A stretch of 30,675 nucleotides of DNA from the IMG/VR virus record IMGVR_UViG_3300008266_000309, positions 1 through 30,675 of that record, one strand, 5' to 3'. Shown piece after piece: positions 1 to 10,975 of the stretch. Source of the DNA: a virus. The position numbers and the translations under genes are program-made. Positions within the stretch are counted from its first letter, which is position 1. Each line of letters begins with the position of its first letter. The notes below the pieces were generated by a model. That model made no database searches. It was not told where the DNA came from and worked only from the letters and a program-made list of their open reading frames with translations.

Positions 1-1
1 T

Positions 2-682
2 GGTTCAACTTCATTTATAGGTACACATATTTTATCTGGTTCAAATACTATCACAGGAAATACAGTATTAAGTGGTAGTATTATAGTTAGTGGTTCAGCT
101 ACATTTAGAAATACTATATTTATAGTGACTGGTTCTCAATTTTATACTGGTTCATCTAATTATGTAGGTAATCAAACAATAACAGGTTCATTAAGTTTAG
201 CAAGTAATGGTGTAGGTACTGGTTTATATATTAATGGTCAAAAACAATTTAATTATATATCTCTTTACCATACAGCAAGTATATTACCTACACAAAATGT
301 ATCTGGATCATTTATATATAGTGTAACTGGATCTTCTAGTGGTATATCTTTAGTTAGTGGAAGTAGAATAACATTTGAAAACACAGGTATATATAATATA
401 CAATTCTCAGCTCAATTATTTACAGCTACTGGAGCAACAGTAGATATATGGTTTAAACGAAATGGTACTAATATAGCTAATTCTGCTACAAAAATAGGAC
501 CTACTTCTAATAATCAATATCTTGTACCAGCTTGGAATTTTGTAGACACTTTTACTTCAGGTTCATATGTTGAAATTGTTTATCAAACTGATCAAACAAA
601 TACTCAATTCCAGTATATAACAGCTGTAGGTAATATTCCAGCAGCGCCTTCAATAATAGCATCAGTTACACAAGTAGCTTAA
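2..682 (+). CDS. Phage tail-fibre/appendage protein, C-terminal part (5' end outside window)
   Basis: The reading frame is open from base 2, so the GTG at 125 is an internal valine codon and the gene begins before the window. The visible 226 residues have two parts. Residues 1-80 are short repeats of the type GS-x-T-hydrophobic-x-GS (TGSLSL, LSGSIIVSGS), typical of beta-rich fibre shafts in T4-like phages. From about residue 84 to the end is a compact beta-rich domain that resembles a C1q/TNF-like jelly-roll tip, with motifs such as FENTGIYNIQFSAQ and a FVDTF-SGSYVEI strand pair. By inference it is a trimeric receptor-binding or decoration protein on the virion. It is followed by a hairpin and then the replication block, so it closes a structural gene unit. 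Sure that it is virion-type; the exact organelle is unknown. Confidence 0.7.
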   Translation, partial: GSTSFIGTHILSGSNTITGNTVLSGSIIVSGSATFRNTIFIVTGSQFYTGSSNYVGNQTITGSLSLASNGVGTGLYINGQKQFNYISLYHTASILPTQNVSGSFIYSVTGSSSGISLVSGSRITFENTGIYNIQFSAQLFTATGATVDIWFKRNGTNIANSATKIGPTSNNQYLVPAWNFVDTFTSGSYVEIVYQTDQTNTQFQYITAVGNIPAAPSIIASVTQVA

Positions 683-700
683 AAATAAGAATAAAATAAG

Positions 701-732
701 ATTGGCTCCTTAGGGAGCTTTTCTTATCTTTA
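701..732 (+). promoter_or_regulatory. Bacteroidota-type promoter P1 for DNA polymerase
   Basis: ATTG at 701-704, exactly 20 nt, then TATCTTTA at 725-732. The spacer begins GCTCC as in sister sites. The predicted transcription start, about 4 nt past the -7 box, is near 736, only about 2 nt before the polymerase ATG at 738, so the mRNA would be practically leaderless. Confidence 0.65.
704..724 (+). terminator. Hairpin with T-rich tail after the fibre gene
   Basis: GGCTCC pairs with GGAGCT (704-709 with 714-719, one G-T pair) around a TTAG loop and is followed by TTTTCT. It ends the fibre gene and lies inside the spacer of the promoter at 701-732, so terminator and promoter overlap. Confidence 0.6.
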
Positions 733-737
733 TATAT

Positions 738-3320
738 ATGTATCAATCAATTTATTACAATTATCGAACTTATAATTATCATATTCGTGATGATAAACAA
801 GGTTGGATGGAGTTTCAATTCCAACCTACTTATTGGAAACGAGTACCTGAATGGAGAGAAGGAGCTCAACCTGTATTAACTGGTGGATGGGCTGTACCTA
901 CAAAAAAATTAGATAAAAACGATCCAAACTTACTAGAAAAAGATATAGACAAGAAATTACTTGTACTTCGAGAATTATATTATCAATTTGATGATGTGGT
1001 TCCATCTTTTCAAAATATAGTTTATATAGATATTGAGATTGAAATGGGAGGAGCACTTACTCCAAGTTATATAAAGTCTGCTCCTATGCCTATAACATCA
1101 ATTGCTTTAATTGATATTACAACTAAACAAAAAATATGTTTTATAGTTGATAAAACAAATCAAATTAAAGAAATAGATACTGGAGATAAACTTATTATAC
1201 CTTGTAGTTCTGAAAAAGAACTTATTAAACGATTTATAGATAAATTTGAAGAACTAGATCCAACAATATTAGTTGGATGGAACTCAGAATATTTTGATAT
1301 ACCTTATTTATATTATAGATTAAAATCTGTTGTAGGTAATGAAGTAAATCGTTTATCACCATTAGGTATTATAGATGAACGTGAGTTTAATGGTGAAAAC
1401 CAAATAACAATAGCTGGTATTAACCATTTGGATTATATGTTACTTCATAAAAAGTACATTATGAAGGAAGAACCATCATATAAATTAGGTGATATAGGTA
1501 TTAAATATGTTGACCTAGGTAAAATTGAATATGAAGGTAACTTAAATACTTTATTTAGAGATGATCCTGAGAAATTTATAGATTATAATTTACGAGATGT
1601 TGAAATTGTTGAAGCATTAGAAAGTAAACTTAAATTTATTAATTTAACAATTATGATTTCTCATATCTGTAATATTCCATATGAAAGTATTTATTGGAAT
1701 ACAGTTATGAATGAAGGTGCTATTTTAAAATATTTAAAACGTGAAGGTATAGTTTCACCAAATAAACCAACAACTCATAATCCATCACTTAAAAATATAA
1801 AAGATAGTTATGCTGGAGGATATTTATTAGAACCAATACCTGGTCTATATTTTGATGTTATTGACTTAGACTTTACCTCACTATATCCTTCAATTATCAA
1901 ATCATTAAATTTAGGTATTGAAACATTAGTAGGTAGAATAAGAGTAGATCATAATCCAACTTATGAACAAAATCATAGTCTTGAAAAATTAAAAGAACGA
2001 GATCCAGATGAAATTGTAGTTGTTGAAAAATTAGATAAAACTAATTATACTCTTAAATCAGCTAATATTAAGTTAAAAACTTTAATTGATTTAATTGAAT
2101 CAAATGAATATACTATTTCAGCATCAGGTGCTATTTTTAAAACAGATGAACAAAGTGTATGTTCTAAAATATTACATGGATGGTTTGAAAAACGAGAACA
2201 TTATCGAGGATTAAAAAAGAAAGCTGGTAAGGAAGAAGATTGGGCTAACTATAAATTATATGATTTATTTCAACATGCTTTTAAAATCTTACAAAATGCT
2301 ATGTATGGTACATATGCTAAATCTGGATGGAGATATACAGACGGTAATTTAATATGTAGTGCTGCTATTACTAATTCAGGACAGAGATTAACTCAAGAAT
2401 CTATTATATATGTTAATAAAACTATAAATGATGAATTAAAAATAGATAAACAACATATATGCATCTCAGATACAGATTCTATGTATATTGTGTTAGGTGA
2501 TTTATTAAAATATAGATTTCCAAATTTAGATCCTAAAGATAAAAACGATAAAATATTAGAAATAGCTTCTGAAATACAAGACTACTCTAATAATTATTTA
2601 AATGGATTAAGTAAAAAATTATTCAACATCAAATCCGGTACTCACTATTTCCAATTAAAACAAGAAGTAATATGTGCTGGTGTATTAACAACAGGTAAAC
2701 GTCGTTATGCAATGTATGTTACTAATAAAGAAGGTATAAATGTTGAAGAATTAGACATGAAAGGACTTGAATTAATGAAGTCTAACATGAATAAACTATT
2801 TAAATCATTTGGAGAACAATTTATTAAAAACATATTGTTTGGTAAAAATAAAACAGATATTGATACAGACATTATTAATTTTTATAAAACACTTAAAACA
2901 TTAGATCCAAGACAATTAGGTAAACCAACTGGAGTTAAACAAATGGGAGCATATTATATTCCATCTCGAGCTGGAGAAATGTTTAGTACATTTAGAACTA
3001 AAGCACCTGCTAATACTAAAGCAGCTGTTCGATATAATGATTTATTAAAGTTTAAAAAACTAGATACTAAATATGAATCCATTATTGAAGGTGATAAAAT
3101 ATTTATTATTAATTTAAAACCTAATGTCTATAAATTAGAAACAATAGGATTACCAAATGCTAAAGTACCTGAAGAAATAGAAAAATTTGTTAGGGAATTT
3201 ATTGATATAGATGAGATTTTTGAATCACTATTATTAAATAAATTAAAAGAACTTTATAAAGATCTGAAATGGCAGTTTCCATTATTAAATGAAAATATAA
3301 GCAAATTTTTTAAATTTTAA
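738..3320 (+). CDS. gp43: DNA polymerase, family B (T4 gp43-like)
   Basis: Replicative polymerase with 3'-5' proofreading, 860 residues (T4 gp43 is 898). Exonuclease motifs: Exo I YIDIEIE with D98 and E100, Exo II VGWNSEYFDIPYL (179-191, D187), Exo III YNLRDVEIVE (283-292, D287). Polymerase motifs: A DFTSLYPSII (378-387, D378), B KILQNAMYGTYA (516-527, K516/N520/Y523), C SDTDSMY (577-583, D578/D580), then GKRRYAMYV as the KKRY-like element. The C-terminus ISKFFKF resembles the hydrophobic tail by which gp43 binds its clamp. The start at 738 keeps an N-terminal region that lines up with T4 gp43. All catalytic residues are present, so it should be active. The clamp gene follows 21 nt later. Confidence 0.97.
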   Translation: MYQSIYYNYRTYNYHIRDDKQGWMEFQFQPTYWKRVPEWREGAQPVLTGGWAVPTKKLDKNDPNLLEKDIDKKLLVLRELYYQFDDVVPSFQNIVYIDIEIEMGGALTPSYIKSAPMPITSIALIDITTKQKICFIVDKTNQIKEIDTGDKLIIPCSSEKELIKRFIDKFEELDPTILVGWNSEYFDIPYLYYRLKSVVGNEVNRLSPLGIIDEREFNGENQITIAGINHLDYMLLHKKYIMKEEPSYKLGDIGIKYVDLGKIEYEGNLNTLFRDDPEKFIDYNLRDVEIVEALESKLKFINLTIMISHICNIPYESIYWNTVMNEGAILKYLKREGIVSPNKPTTHNPSLKNIKDSYAGGYLLEPIPGLYFDVIDLDFTSLYPSIIKSLNLGIETLVGRIRVDHNPTYEQNHSLEKLKERDPDEIVVVEKLDKTNYTLKSANIKLKTLIDLIESNEYTISASGAIFKTDEQSVCSKILHGWFEKREHYRGLKKKAGKEEDWANYKLYDLFQHAFKILQNAMYGTYAKSGWRYTDGNLICSAAITNSGQRLTQESIIYVNKTINDELKIDKQHICISDTDSMYIVLGDLLKYRFPNLDPKDKNDKILEIASEIQDYSNNYLNGLSKKLFNIKSGTHYFQLKQEVICAGVLTTGKRRYAMYVTNKEGINVEELDMKGLELMKSNMNKLFKSFGEQFIKNILFGKNKTDIDTDIINFYKTLKTLDPRQLGKPTGVKQMGAYYIPSRAGEMFSTFRTKAPANTKAAVRYNDLLKFKKLDTKYESIIEGDKIFIINLKPNVYKLETIGLPNAKVPEEIEKFVREFIDIDEIFESLLLNKLKELYKDLKWQFPLLNENISKFFKF

Positions 3321-3341
3321 ATATTTATAATAAAATAAGTT

Positions 3342-4073
3342 ATGATACATAAATTAACATTACAGAATATCATCTCAAAATATTACTTAAATGGTATGAT
3401 TGAGGCTGTAAAATGGTCTATAAAAGACGAAACACTAGATATTAAATTCATGTTACCAACTAGAGATATGATTGGTGAACTTAAATTTAAAGAATTAAAA
3501 ATACATGATACTGAATTAGCTATTTTTAATACAACTCAATTAAATAAATTAATAGGTATAACTCAAGGTACTTTATTATTAAATATAATAAAGCATAATG
3601 GTATAGCTAATCGTTTAAATATTCAAGACAATCAATACGATTTAACATACGCTTTAGCTGATACTTTACTTATAGGTAAAGTAGGTAAAGTAGATGAACC
3701 TCAAACATATAATGTTGAAGCTTCATTAAATAATGAACAAATTTCTGCTTTAATTAAAGCTAAATCCGCTTTACCTGATACAAACCATATTATAGTTAAT
3801 AGTAATATGAATTTTAATGGAGACAATGTATTAGAATTTATATTAGGCGATGATGGTGAATATTCAAATAAAATAACATACTCAGTACCATCAACAGTAA
3901 ATTCAGCTGTATCTTTACCGTTTGATGCTGAAGTATTAAAAGAAATATTAAGCGCTAATAAAACTGCTGAATCTGGTACACTTAGTATATTCAGTGAAGG
4001 ATTAATGAAACTTCACTTTAATTACGATGATGTATTAGAAGTAACGTATTTTGTTGTAAGAAAACAAGAATAA
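3342..4073 (+). CDS. gp45: Sliding clamp, DNA polymerase processivity factor (T4 gp45-like)
   Basis: At 243 residues it is close to T4 gp45 (228), which forms a trimeric ring that tethers gp43 to DNA. No catalytic motif is expected. The call rests on length, on the layout of two repeated alpha/beta domains (strand-rich, with a helix near ELAIFNTTQLNKLIGIT that matches the gp45 pattern DVAIYDLNGFLGI, and a second half starting near NVEASLNNEQISALIKA), and on its place directly after the polymerase and before the clamp loader. The start is preceded by AAAATAAGTT, the recurring translation-start context of this window. A PCNA-like clamp of another phage group is the only serious alternative and would do the same job. 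Confidence 0.85.
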   Translation: MIHKLTLQNIISKYYLNGMIEAVKWSIKDETLDIKFMLPTRDMIGELKFKELKIHDTELAIFNTTQLNKLIGITQGTLLLNIIKHNGIANRLNIQDNQYDLTYALADTLLIGKVGKVDEPQTYNVEASLNNEQISALIKAKSALPDTNHIIVNSNMNFNGDNVLEFILGDDGEYSNKITYSVPSTVNSAVSLPFDAEVLKEILSANKTAESGTLSIFSEGLMKLHFNYDDVLEVTYFVVRKQE

Positions 4074-4105
4074 CTTGGCTTTTTAACAAAAGGATGTTAT
4101 ATTAT
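4074..4105 (+). promoter_or_regulatory. Bacteroidota-type promoter P2
   Basis: CTTG at 4074-4077 (continuing GGCT), exactly 20 nt, then TATATTAT at 4098-4105. The predicted start is near 4109, with a leader of about 15 nt to the ATG at 4124. It begins right after the clamp stop codon and probably drives the chaperonin, clamp-loader and downstream genes. Confidence 0.7.
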
Positions 4106-4123
4106 ATAAAAATAAAAAAAGTT

Positions 4124-4465
4124 ATGGATATAGAATTATTTAAAACCGCTACATTAATTAAAGACCCATCAATTGAACCTTATTTCATCTCTAAGGACAG
4201 TAATTCATTTACATTATGGGAAGCATGCACTGCAGATGAAAACGCCAAACCTAAACGAGGTAGAAAAAAAGTTATCACAGATGATAATAGAGATAAAATA
4301 ACTTATAAATCTCATGGTTACTATACTCAATTTGAAAATTGTTTAAATGGTATAGCTAAATTAAAAATCAATCATACTAAAGAATATAATAGTATTAGAT
4401 CGTATATTAAAGAATACAATCGAGTTAAAGATGAATTAAAACAAATTATTAACGTAGGAATATAA
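4124..4465 (+). CDS. Small phage protein with AT-hook-like stretch, unknown function
   Basis: 113 residues, function not recognised. A basic KPKRGRKK patch near residues 43-50 looks like an AT-hook. It is followed by a helical C-terminal half with a YYTQFENCLNGIAKLK pattern seen in small T4-like phage proteins of unknown role. An in-frame ATG exists at 4094, but it lies inside promoter P2, upstream of the predicted transcript start. The ATG at 4124 has the AAAAAAGTT context used elsewhere here, so it is taken as the start. The gene sits between the clamp and groES, with 3 nt to groES. A DNA-binding accessory factor of replication is possible but unproven. Confidence 0.75.
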   Translation: MDIELFKTATLIKDPSIEPYFISKDSNSFTLWEACTADENAKPKRGRKKVITDDNRDKITYKSHGYYTQFENCLNGIAKLKINHTKEYNSIRSYIKEYNRVKDELKQIINVGI

Positions 4466-4468
4466 ATT

Positions 4469-6406
<1,938 letters not shown>

Positions 6407-6407
<1 letters not shown>

Positions 6408-7351
6408 TGACTATGATTAATAAAAAACATACAATATTAAATGAAAAGTACCGTCCTGAATCTTTAGATACATACATTTGTACTGAAGAGAATAAAATTA
6501 AATTCCAAGAATTTATTACTAATCAGGACATACCTCATTTATTATTTGCTGGAAAACCAGGTGCTGGTAAAACAACATTAGCTAAAATATTAGTAAACAA
6601 TATTGATTGTGATTACTTATATATTAATGCTACTGATGAAAGAGGTATGGATGTAATGCGAGATAAAGTAGGTAAATTTGCATCTGCGGGTTCATTTAAA
6701 CCACTTAAAATAGTGATATTAGATGAAGCTACTCACCTACTTCAAGCATCTCAAGTTATATTATTAAACATGATGGAAACATTTAGTTTAACAACTAGAT
6801 TTATCTTAACAGGTAATTATCCAGAACGATTAATAGAACCACTTAGAAGTAGATGTCAAGAATTTGATTTACAACCTCCAACTAAAAAAGTAATTGCTAA
6901 ACATATTGATAGTATTTTAAACAATGAAAACATAGAACATACTGTTGAGGACATTGTTTTATTAATTAAAAAATTCTATCCAGATTTTAGAAAAATAATC
7001 AATAACTGTCAAAAGTATACAGTTAATGGAGTTCTAAAATTAGAAAATTTATCTGGTGTTGACAATGGATATCAAGAAAAAGTTTTAGGTGAATTAGTAA
7101 AACCAACTTCATCATCATTAATTAATATTAGACAAATTATAGCTAATAGTGATATAGAAGACTTCACTGATTTATATAAATACTTATATGATAATTTATC
7201 TAAATACTCTAGAAATAATGATGGTGAAATAATAATAATCATTGAAGAAAGTATGTATAGATCTCAATCTGTTTTCTTAGATAAAGAAATTAATATAATG
7301 GCAACAATAAGTAAAATACTTCAAATAATTAAAACAAATAAAATAATATGA
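6407..7351 (+). CDS. gp44: Clamp loader large subunit, AAA+ ATPase (T4 gp44-like)
   Basis: 314 residues (T4 gp44 is 319). It opens and loads the sliding clamp at primer ends. Motifs: RFC-type N-terminus NEKYRPESLDTY (12-23), Walker A GKPGAGKTT (49-57), Walker B VILDEAT (103-109), sensor 1 LTGNYP (N138), and SRC arginine-finger motif at 148-150. The Walker B reads DEAT instead of the common DEAD/DEFD. The start overlaps the groEL stop (TAATG). An in-frame second ATG at 6413 is possible. The small loader subunit gp62 follows after one small gene. Confidence 0.93.
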
Positions 7352-7605
7352 ACAACCAACCACAAGATTTAAAAGTAAGCATTGATTTAAAAAATACTCA
7401 ACCTGTAACATCAGAAAATGGAAATCACGTATTTACAGAAGGTTTTGTATTAAGAAAAATCTCTAAATTTTTAACTGGTACATCAGAAGATGGAGTAATT
7501 CCAGTACCATGTTTTTATGATGTTAAAACTGGTGAAATTTTACTTGACACTTTACCTAAAGAATTAAGAGAAGAGTATGCCGAGTACCAAAAAGCAAGCA
7601 AATAA
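7348..7605 (+). CDS. Small phage protein of unknown function between clamp loader genes
   Basis: 85 residues, not recognised. A beta-rich middle (FTEGFVLRKISKFLTGTSEDG) is followed by PVPCFYDVKTGEILLDTLP, which resembles a sheet with a type I turn. The C-terminus is helical and charged. It overlaps gp44 by 4 nt (ATGA) and gp62 by 29 nt, so it is co-translated with the clamp loader. Context suggests a replication accessory role, but nothing in the sequence proves it. Confidence 0.8.
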   Translation: MNNQPQDLKVSIDLKNTQPVTSENGNHVFTEGFVLRKISKFLTGTSEDGVIPVPCFYDVKTGEILLDTLPKELREEYAEYQKASK

Positions 7606-8017
7606 ATTTACAATATTTGATTGGCTTCAAGAAGTCACATACAATAAGACTTCATGGGATTCATTTTCAAATGAGCAGAAAAAATCATTTGAGCCGTATA
7701 TGATCAATCGATTACTAAGTATGAATAAAGATTATTTAGAATTGATTGATTATATACAAATGCTTCCTATTACTGATAAAGAAAAATATTACAAAATATA
7801 TTGTAGTTTAGTACCTAAGAAAAAAATTTGGAACAAATATATCAAATCAAGTTCTAATTCAAAAAATAAAGAACTAGTAAATTATATGACTTTATATTTT
7901 GAGTGCTCAATTAGAGAAGTAATTGAATACTTAAATTTACTTAATAAAGAACAAATTAAAGATATATTATCTAGTTTTGGATTAGATGATAAAAAAATAA
8001 AAGAATTAACAAAATAA
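7577..8017 (+). CDS. gp62: Clamp loader small subunit (T4 gp62-like)
   Basis: 146 residues, shorter than T4 gp62 (187) and nearer the cyanophage type. It has the family layout: N-terminal FDWLQEVTYNKTSWD, then YMINRLLSMNKDYLELIDYIQMLP, then the LVPKKKIWNKYIK basic motif, and a short helical end (EVIEYLNLLNKEQIKDILSSFG). gp62 has no ATPase site and completes the gp44 tetramer as the collar subunit. ATG 7577 is the only reasonable start although it overlaps the previous gene by 29 nt. The role is supported by both the motif pattern and the neighbour gp44. Confidence 0.85.
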   Translation: MPSTKKQANKFTIFDWLQEVTYNKTSWDSFSNEQKKSFEPYMINRLLSMNKDYLELIDYIQMLPITDKEKYYKIYCSLVPKKKIWNKYIKSSSNSKNKELVNYMTLYFECSIREVIEYLNLLNKEQIKDILSSFGLDDKKIKELTK

Positions 8018-8019
8018 AT

Positions 8020-8361
8020 ATGAAATCAGGAGAAAACGGATTAATAGGACCTGGCGATAACGATTATGGTCGAAGAGAAAATTTAACAGCTGATCTTATT
8101 GCTTTACCACAAGACAAAATTACATGTCAAGTAATGGGTGATTTAAAATCACGCGCTGATAGGGGTGTTAAAAAATATGGTACCACATTAGAAGGTAATA
8201 ATAAGGATGATTTTATGAATCATGCTTATGAGGAAGCATTAGATTTAGCTCAATATCTTAAAAAAGAAATGTCTATAATTCCTACAATTCAAAAATTAAT
8301 TGAGCAATATCCTAATAACATGGAATTAGGAGCCGCTATAAGAAACACCTACAGCAAATGA
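8020..8361 (+). CDS. Phage helical protein, MazG-like pattern
   Basis: 113 residues. The central part reads RADRGVKKYGTTLEG then FMNHAYEEALDLAQYLKKEM (about 45-85). This layout is common in phage proteins related to all-alpha NTP pyrophosphatases, where a YEEALD helix supplies acidic metal ligands. Only one EExxD-like motif is clear, so catalysis is uncertain. It lies 2 nt after gp62 and overlaps the nuclease gene by 4 nt. A role in nucleotide-pool cleaning is possible; a structural helper protein is the alternative. Confidence 0.7.
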   Translation: MKSGENGLIGPGDNDYGRRENLTADLIALPQDKITCQVMGDLKSRADRGVKKYGTTLEGNNKDDFMNHAYEEALDLAQYLKKEMSIIPTIQKLIEQYPNNMELGAAIRNTYSK

Positions 8362-9305
8362 GTAAATCATTACCCAAAATAGTAAAACAAATTCAACAGC
8401 AACAATTAGCTGAGATAAATTATGCTTACCAGCGTAGTATATCTTATAGTCAAATGACTATATATAATAGTTGTGCTTATAAATGGAAACTACAATATAA
8501 AGATGGTTTAATAGTACCTTCATTTAGTATCCATACTGTATTTGGAACAGCGGTACATGAGACTCTTCAACATTATTTAACTATACTTTATGAACAAAGT
8601 GGAGTTGAAGCTGATAAATTTGATATTGAAGAATATTTTAAAAACAAATTTATAGAACAATATCAAGTAGCTTATAAAGATAATAATAAAACTCATTTTT
8701 CATCATCTCAGGAATTAAGAGAATTTCATGATGATGGATTAGAAATAATATCTTGGGTTAAAAAACATAAATCAGATTATTTTAGTAAACGTGGGTGGTA
8801 TTTAGTAGGTTGTGAGATCCCACTTGTAATAACACCGAATAAGGCGTTTAAAAATGTATTATATAAAGGATATCTTGATCTTGTATTATATCATGAACCT
8901 ACAAATACTATCAAAATTATTGATATTAAAACATCAACTAGAGGATGGAGTGATAAAGAGAAAAAAGATGAATCTAAACAATATCAGTTAATATTATATA
9001 AAGAATATTTAAGTAAACATTTTAATATAGACCCAGATAATGTTGAAATAGAATTTTTTATTGTTAAACGTAAAATATATTCTGAGTCTGATTTTCCTCA
9101 AAAACGAGTTCAAATTTATGTACCTCCATCAGGTAAAATAAAAACTAAGAAAGCAACTAATGCTGTAAATAAATTTATTGAAGATGTTTTTAATACTGAT
9201 GGAACTATAAAAGACGGAGAATATAAAGCCAATCCATCAGATTGGAACTGCAAATATTGTCCTTTTTCTTCTAAAAAAGAAATTTGTGATAAAAGTATGT
9301 TTTAA
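8358..9305 (+). CDS. PD-(D/E)XK nuclease, RecB/Cas4-like, with Fe-S-type cysteines
   Basis: 315 residues. Signatures in order: SYSQMTIYNSCAYKWKL (29-45, with C39), FGTAVHETLQHYL (62-74, H67), GYLDLV (D174), IIDIKTS (187-193, D189 and K191) and QYQLILY (208-214, the QxxxY motif). These are the RecB-family active-site residues. One cysteine (C39) plus a C-terminal trio, C298, C301 and C310 in WNCKYCPFSSKKEIC, match the iron-sulphur staple of Cas4 and AddB nucleases. It probably trims DNA ends during phage recombination or degrades host DNA. It ends the replication block. All key residues are present. Confidence 0.88.
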   Translation: MSKSLPKIVKQIQQQQLAEINYAYQRSISYSQMTIYNSCAYKWKLQYKDGLIVPSFSIHTVFGTAVHETLQHYLTILYEQSGVEADKFDIEEYFKNKFIEQYQVAYKDNNKTHFSSSQELREFHDDGLEIISWVKKHKSDYFSKRGWYLVGCEIPLVITPNKAFKNVLYKGYLDLVLYHEPTNTIKIIDIKTSTRGWSDKEKKDESKQYQLILYKEYLSKHFNIDPDNVEIEFFIVKRKIYSESDFPQKRVQIYVPPSGKIKTKKATNAVNKFIEDVFNTDGTIKDGEYKANPSDWNCKYCPFSSKKEICDKSMF

Positions 9306-9341
9306 CAAAGTTTGTATATATTTATATATATAAACTAAGTT

Positions 9342-9524
9342 ATGGCAAGTAAAGATAATCAAATTCTAACCTCAGTAAAAGTAGATAAGGATCTATTTGA
9401 GGAATTTAAAATCCAATGTATTAAGCATAAATTTTCATTACAAAAATTAACAGATAGAGTATTGGATCTCTATTTAAAAGATGAAACATTTAGAAAATCA
9501 ATCCACAACCATCAAATAAAATAA
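9342..9524 (+). CDS. Ribbon-helix-helix-like small DNA-binding protein
   Basis: 60 residues. A short strand ILTSVKVDKDLFEEFK is followed by two helices (KIQCIKHKFSLQKLTDRVLDLYLKD overall), which is the RHH pattern of phage repressors and antitoxins. The preceding AAACTAAGTT is the recurring start context of this window. A TATATTTA box sits at 9317-9324 but lacks a TTTG 20 nt upstream, so a promoter there is weak. Its place just before the sugar cassette makes a regulatory role attractive but unproven. Confidence 0.7.
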   Translation: MASKDNQILTSVKVDKDLFEEFKIQCIKHKFSLQKLTDRVLDLYLKDETFRKSIHNHQIK

Positions 9525-9529
9525 GTTAT

Positions 9530-10975
9530 ATGAAAGAAAAATTAGGTTATGTCCCTCAAAAGGATCGAAAGAAAATACTTTTAATATGTGATGATATTAG
9601 AGTACATTCAGGAGTAGCAACTGTAGCTAGAGAATTAGTAGTTAATAGTGCTCATCATTTTAATTGGGTAAATGTTGCGGGAGCAATTCAACATCCAGAA
9701 GTAGGTAAACGTTTAGATTTATCTCAAGATACAAATCATCATGCTGGAATAGATGATTCATCAATTATATTATATCCAGTTAACGGTTATGGTGATACTA
9801 CTTTAATTCGTCATTTATTACAAGCAGAAAAACCAGACGCTATATTTTTGATTACTGATCCAAGATATTTTATTTGGTTATTTAATATTGAAAATGAAAT
9901 TAGAAAACATACTCCAATTGTTTATTTAAACATTTGGGATGATTTACCAGCACCTCATTATAATAAACCATATTATGAAGCATGTGATGCTTTATTAGGT
10001 ATTTCAAAACAAACTGTAAATATCAATAAATTAGTTTTAGGTGATAAAACTAAATCAAAAATCATTAAATATGTGCCTCATGGTTTAAATGAAAATGTAT
10101 TCAGACCATTAACTGAAGGTGATACTGATTGGAAAGAATTTAACATATTTAGAAAACAATTCTTTAAAAATAAAGAATATGATTTTGTATTATTTTTTAA
10201 TTCTAGAAATATCCGTCGTAAACAAATTCCTGATACTATGATGGCATTTAAGTTGTTTTTAGATGGATTAACATCAGAACAAGCTAAAAAATGTGCTTTA
10301 GTATTACATACAGACTTAGTAAGTGATCATGGAACTGATTTATTAGCTGTTAAAGAATTATTTTTTAATGGATATGAAGATAATATTATATTTTCAACCG
10401 ATAGAAAAGATTCTAAACAAATGAATTTTCTATATAATTTAGCTGATGCTCAAATTTTATTAACATCAAATGAAGGATGGGGATTAAGTTTAACTGAAGC
10501 TATGTTAGCTGGATTACCAATTATAGCTAATGTAACAGGTGGAATGCAAGATCAAATGCGTTTTGAAAATGATAAAGGCGAATGGATTGATTTTGATTCA
10601 GAAGTACCTTCAAATCATAGAGGTACTTATAAAAAACATGGTAAATGGGCATTTCCAGTATTTCCAAGTAATATTTCAATCATGGGTTCACCTCCAACTC
10701 CATATATTTTTGATGACAGATGTAGACCAGAAGATGCTACTGAACGTATTAAAGAATTATATGATATGTCTATAAGTGAAAGAGTAGAAAGAGGATTAGC
10801 AGGGAGAGAATGGGCTATAGGTGATGAAGCAGGATTTACAAGTGAAAAAATGTCTAACAGAGTTATTGAAGCTATTAATGAATTATTTACTACTTGGAAA
10901 CCAAGAGAAAAATTTGAATTTATTAACACTAATGAAGTTAAGAAAAAAACATTAAACCATAAATTAATATACTAA
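9530..10975 (+). CDS. Glycosyltransferase, GT-B fold, group 1 (GT4-like)
   Basis: 481 residues. The N-terminal Rossmann half contains DDIRVHSGVATVARELV (21-37). The C-terminal half has NIIFSTDRK and then NEGWGLSLTEAMLAGLPII (314-332), with E315 and E323 forming the E-x7-E motif that binds the nucleotide-sugar donor of retaining GT4 enzymes. It is the first gene of the 13-gene carbohydrate cassette and starts 5 nt after the RHH gene. It shares the S-G-x-x-x-x-x-R-x-L layout with the next gene and is probably its distant paralogue. Acceptor and sugar are unknown. Confidence 0.87.
   Translation: MKEKLGYVPQKDRKKILLICDDIRVHSGVATVARELVVNSAHHFNWVNVAGAIQHPEVGKRLDLSQDTNHHAGIDDSSIILYPVNGYGDTTLIRHLLQAEKPDAIFLITDPRYFIWLFNIENEIRKHTPIVYLNIWDDLPAPHYNKPYYEACDALLGISKQTVNINKLVLGDKTKSKIIKYVPHGLNENVFRPLTEGDTDWKEFNIFRKQFFKNKEYDFVLFFNSRNIRRKQIPDTMMAFKLFLDGLTSEQAKKCALVLHTDLVSDHGTDLLAVKELFFNGYEDNIIFSTDRKDSKQMNFLYNLADAQILLTSNEGWGLSLTEAMLAGLPIIANVTGGMQDQMRFENDKGEWIDFDSEVPSNHRGTYKKHGKWAFPVFPSNISIMGSPPTPYIFDDRCRPEDATERIKELYDMSISERVERGLAGREWAIGDEAGFTSEKMSNRVIEAINELFTTWKPREKFEFINTNEVKKKTLNHKLIY

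Noticed and set aside
9317-9324. TATATTTA before the RHH gene as a tenth promoter
   Set aside because: The -33 position reads AAGT; alternating TA sequence gives this box easily.
10539-10929. Overlapping frames on both strands inside the first GT4 gene
   Set aside because: The GT4 frame carries the E-x7-E motif and continues through them; the others have no recognisable features.
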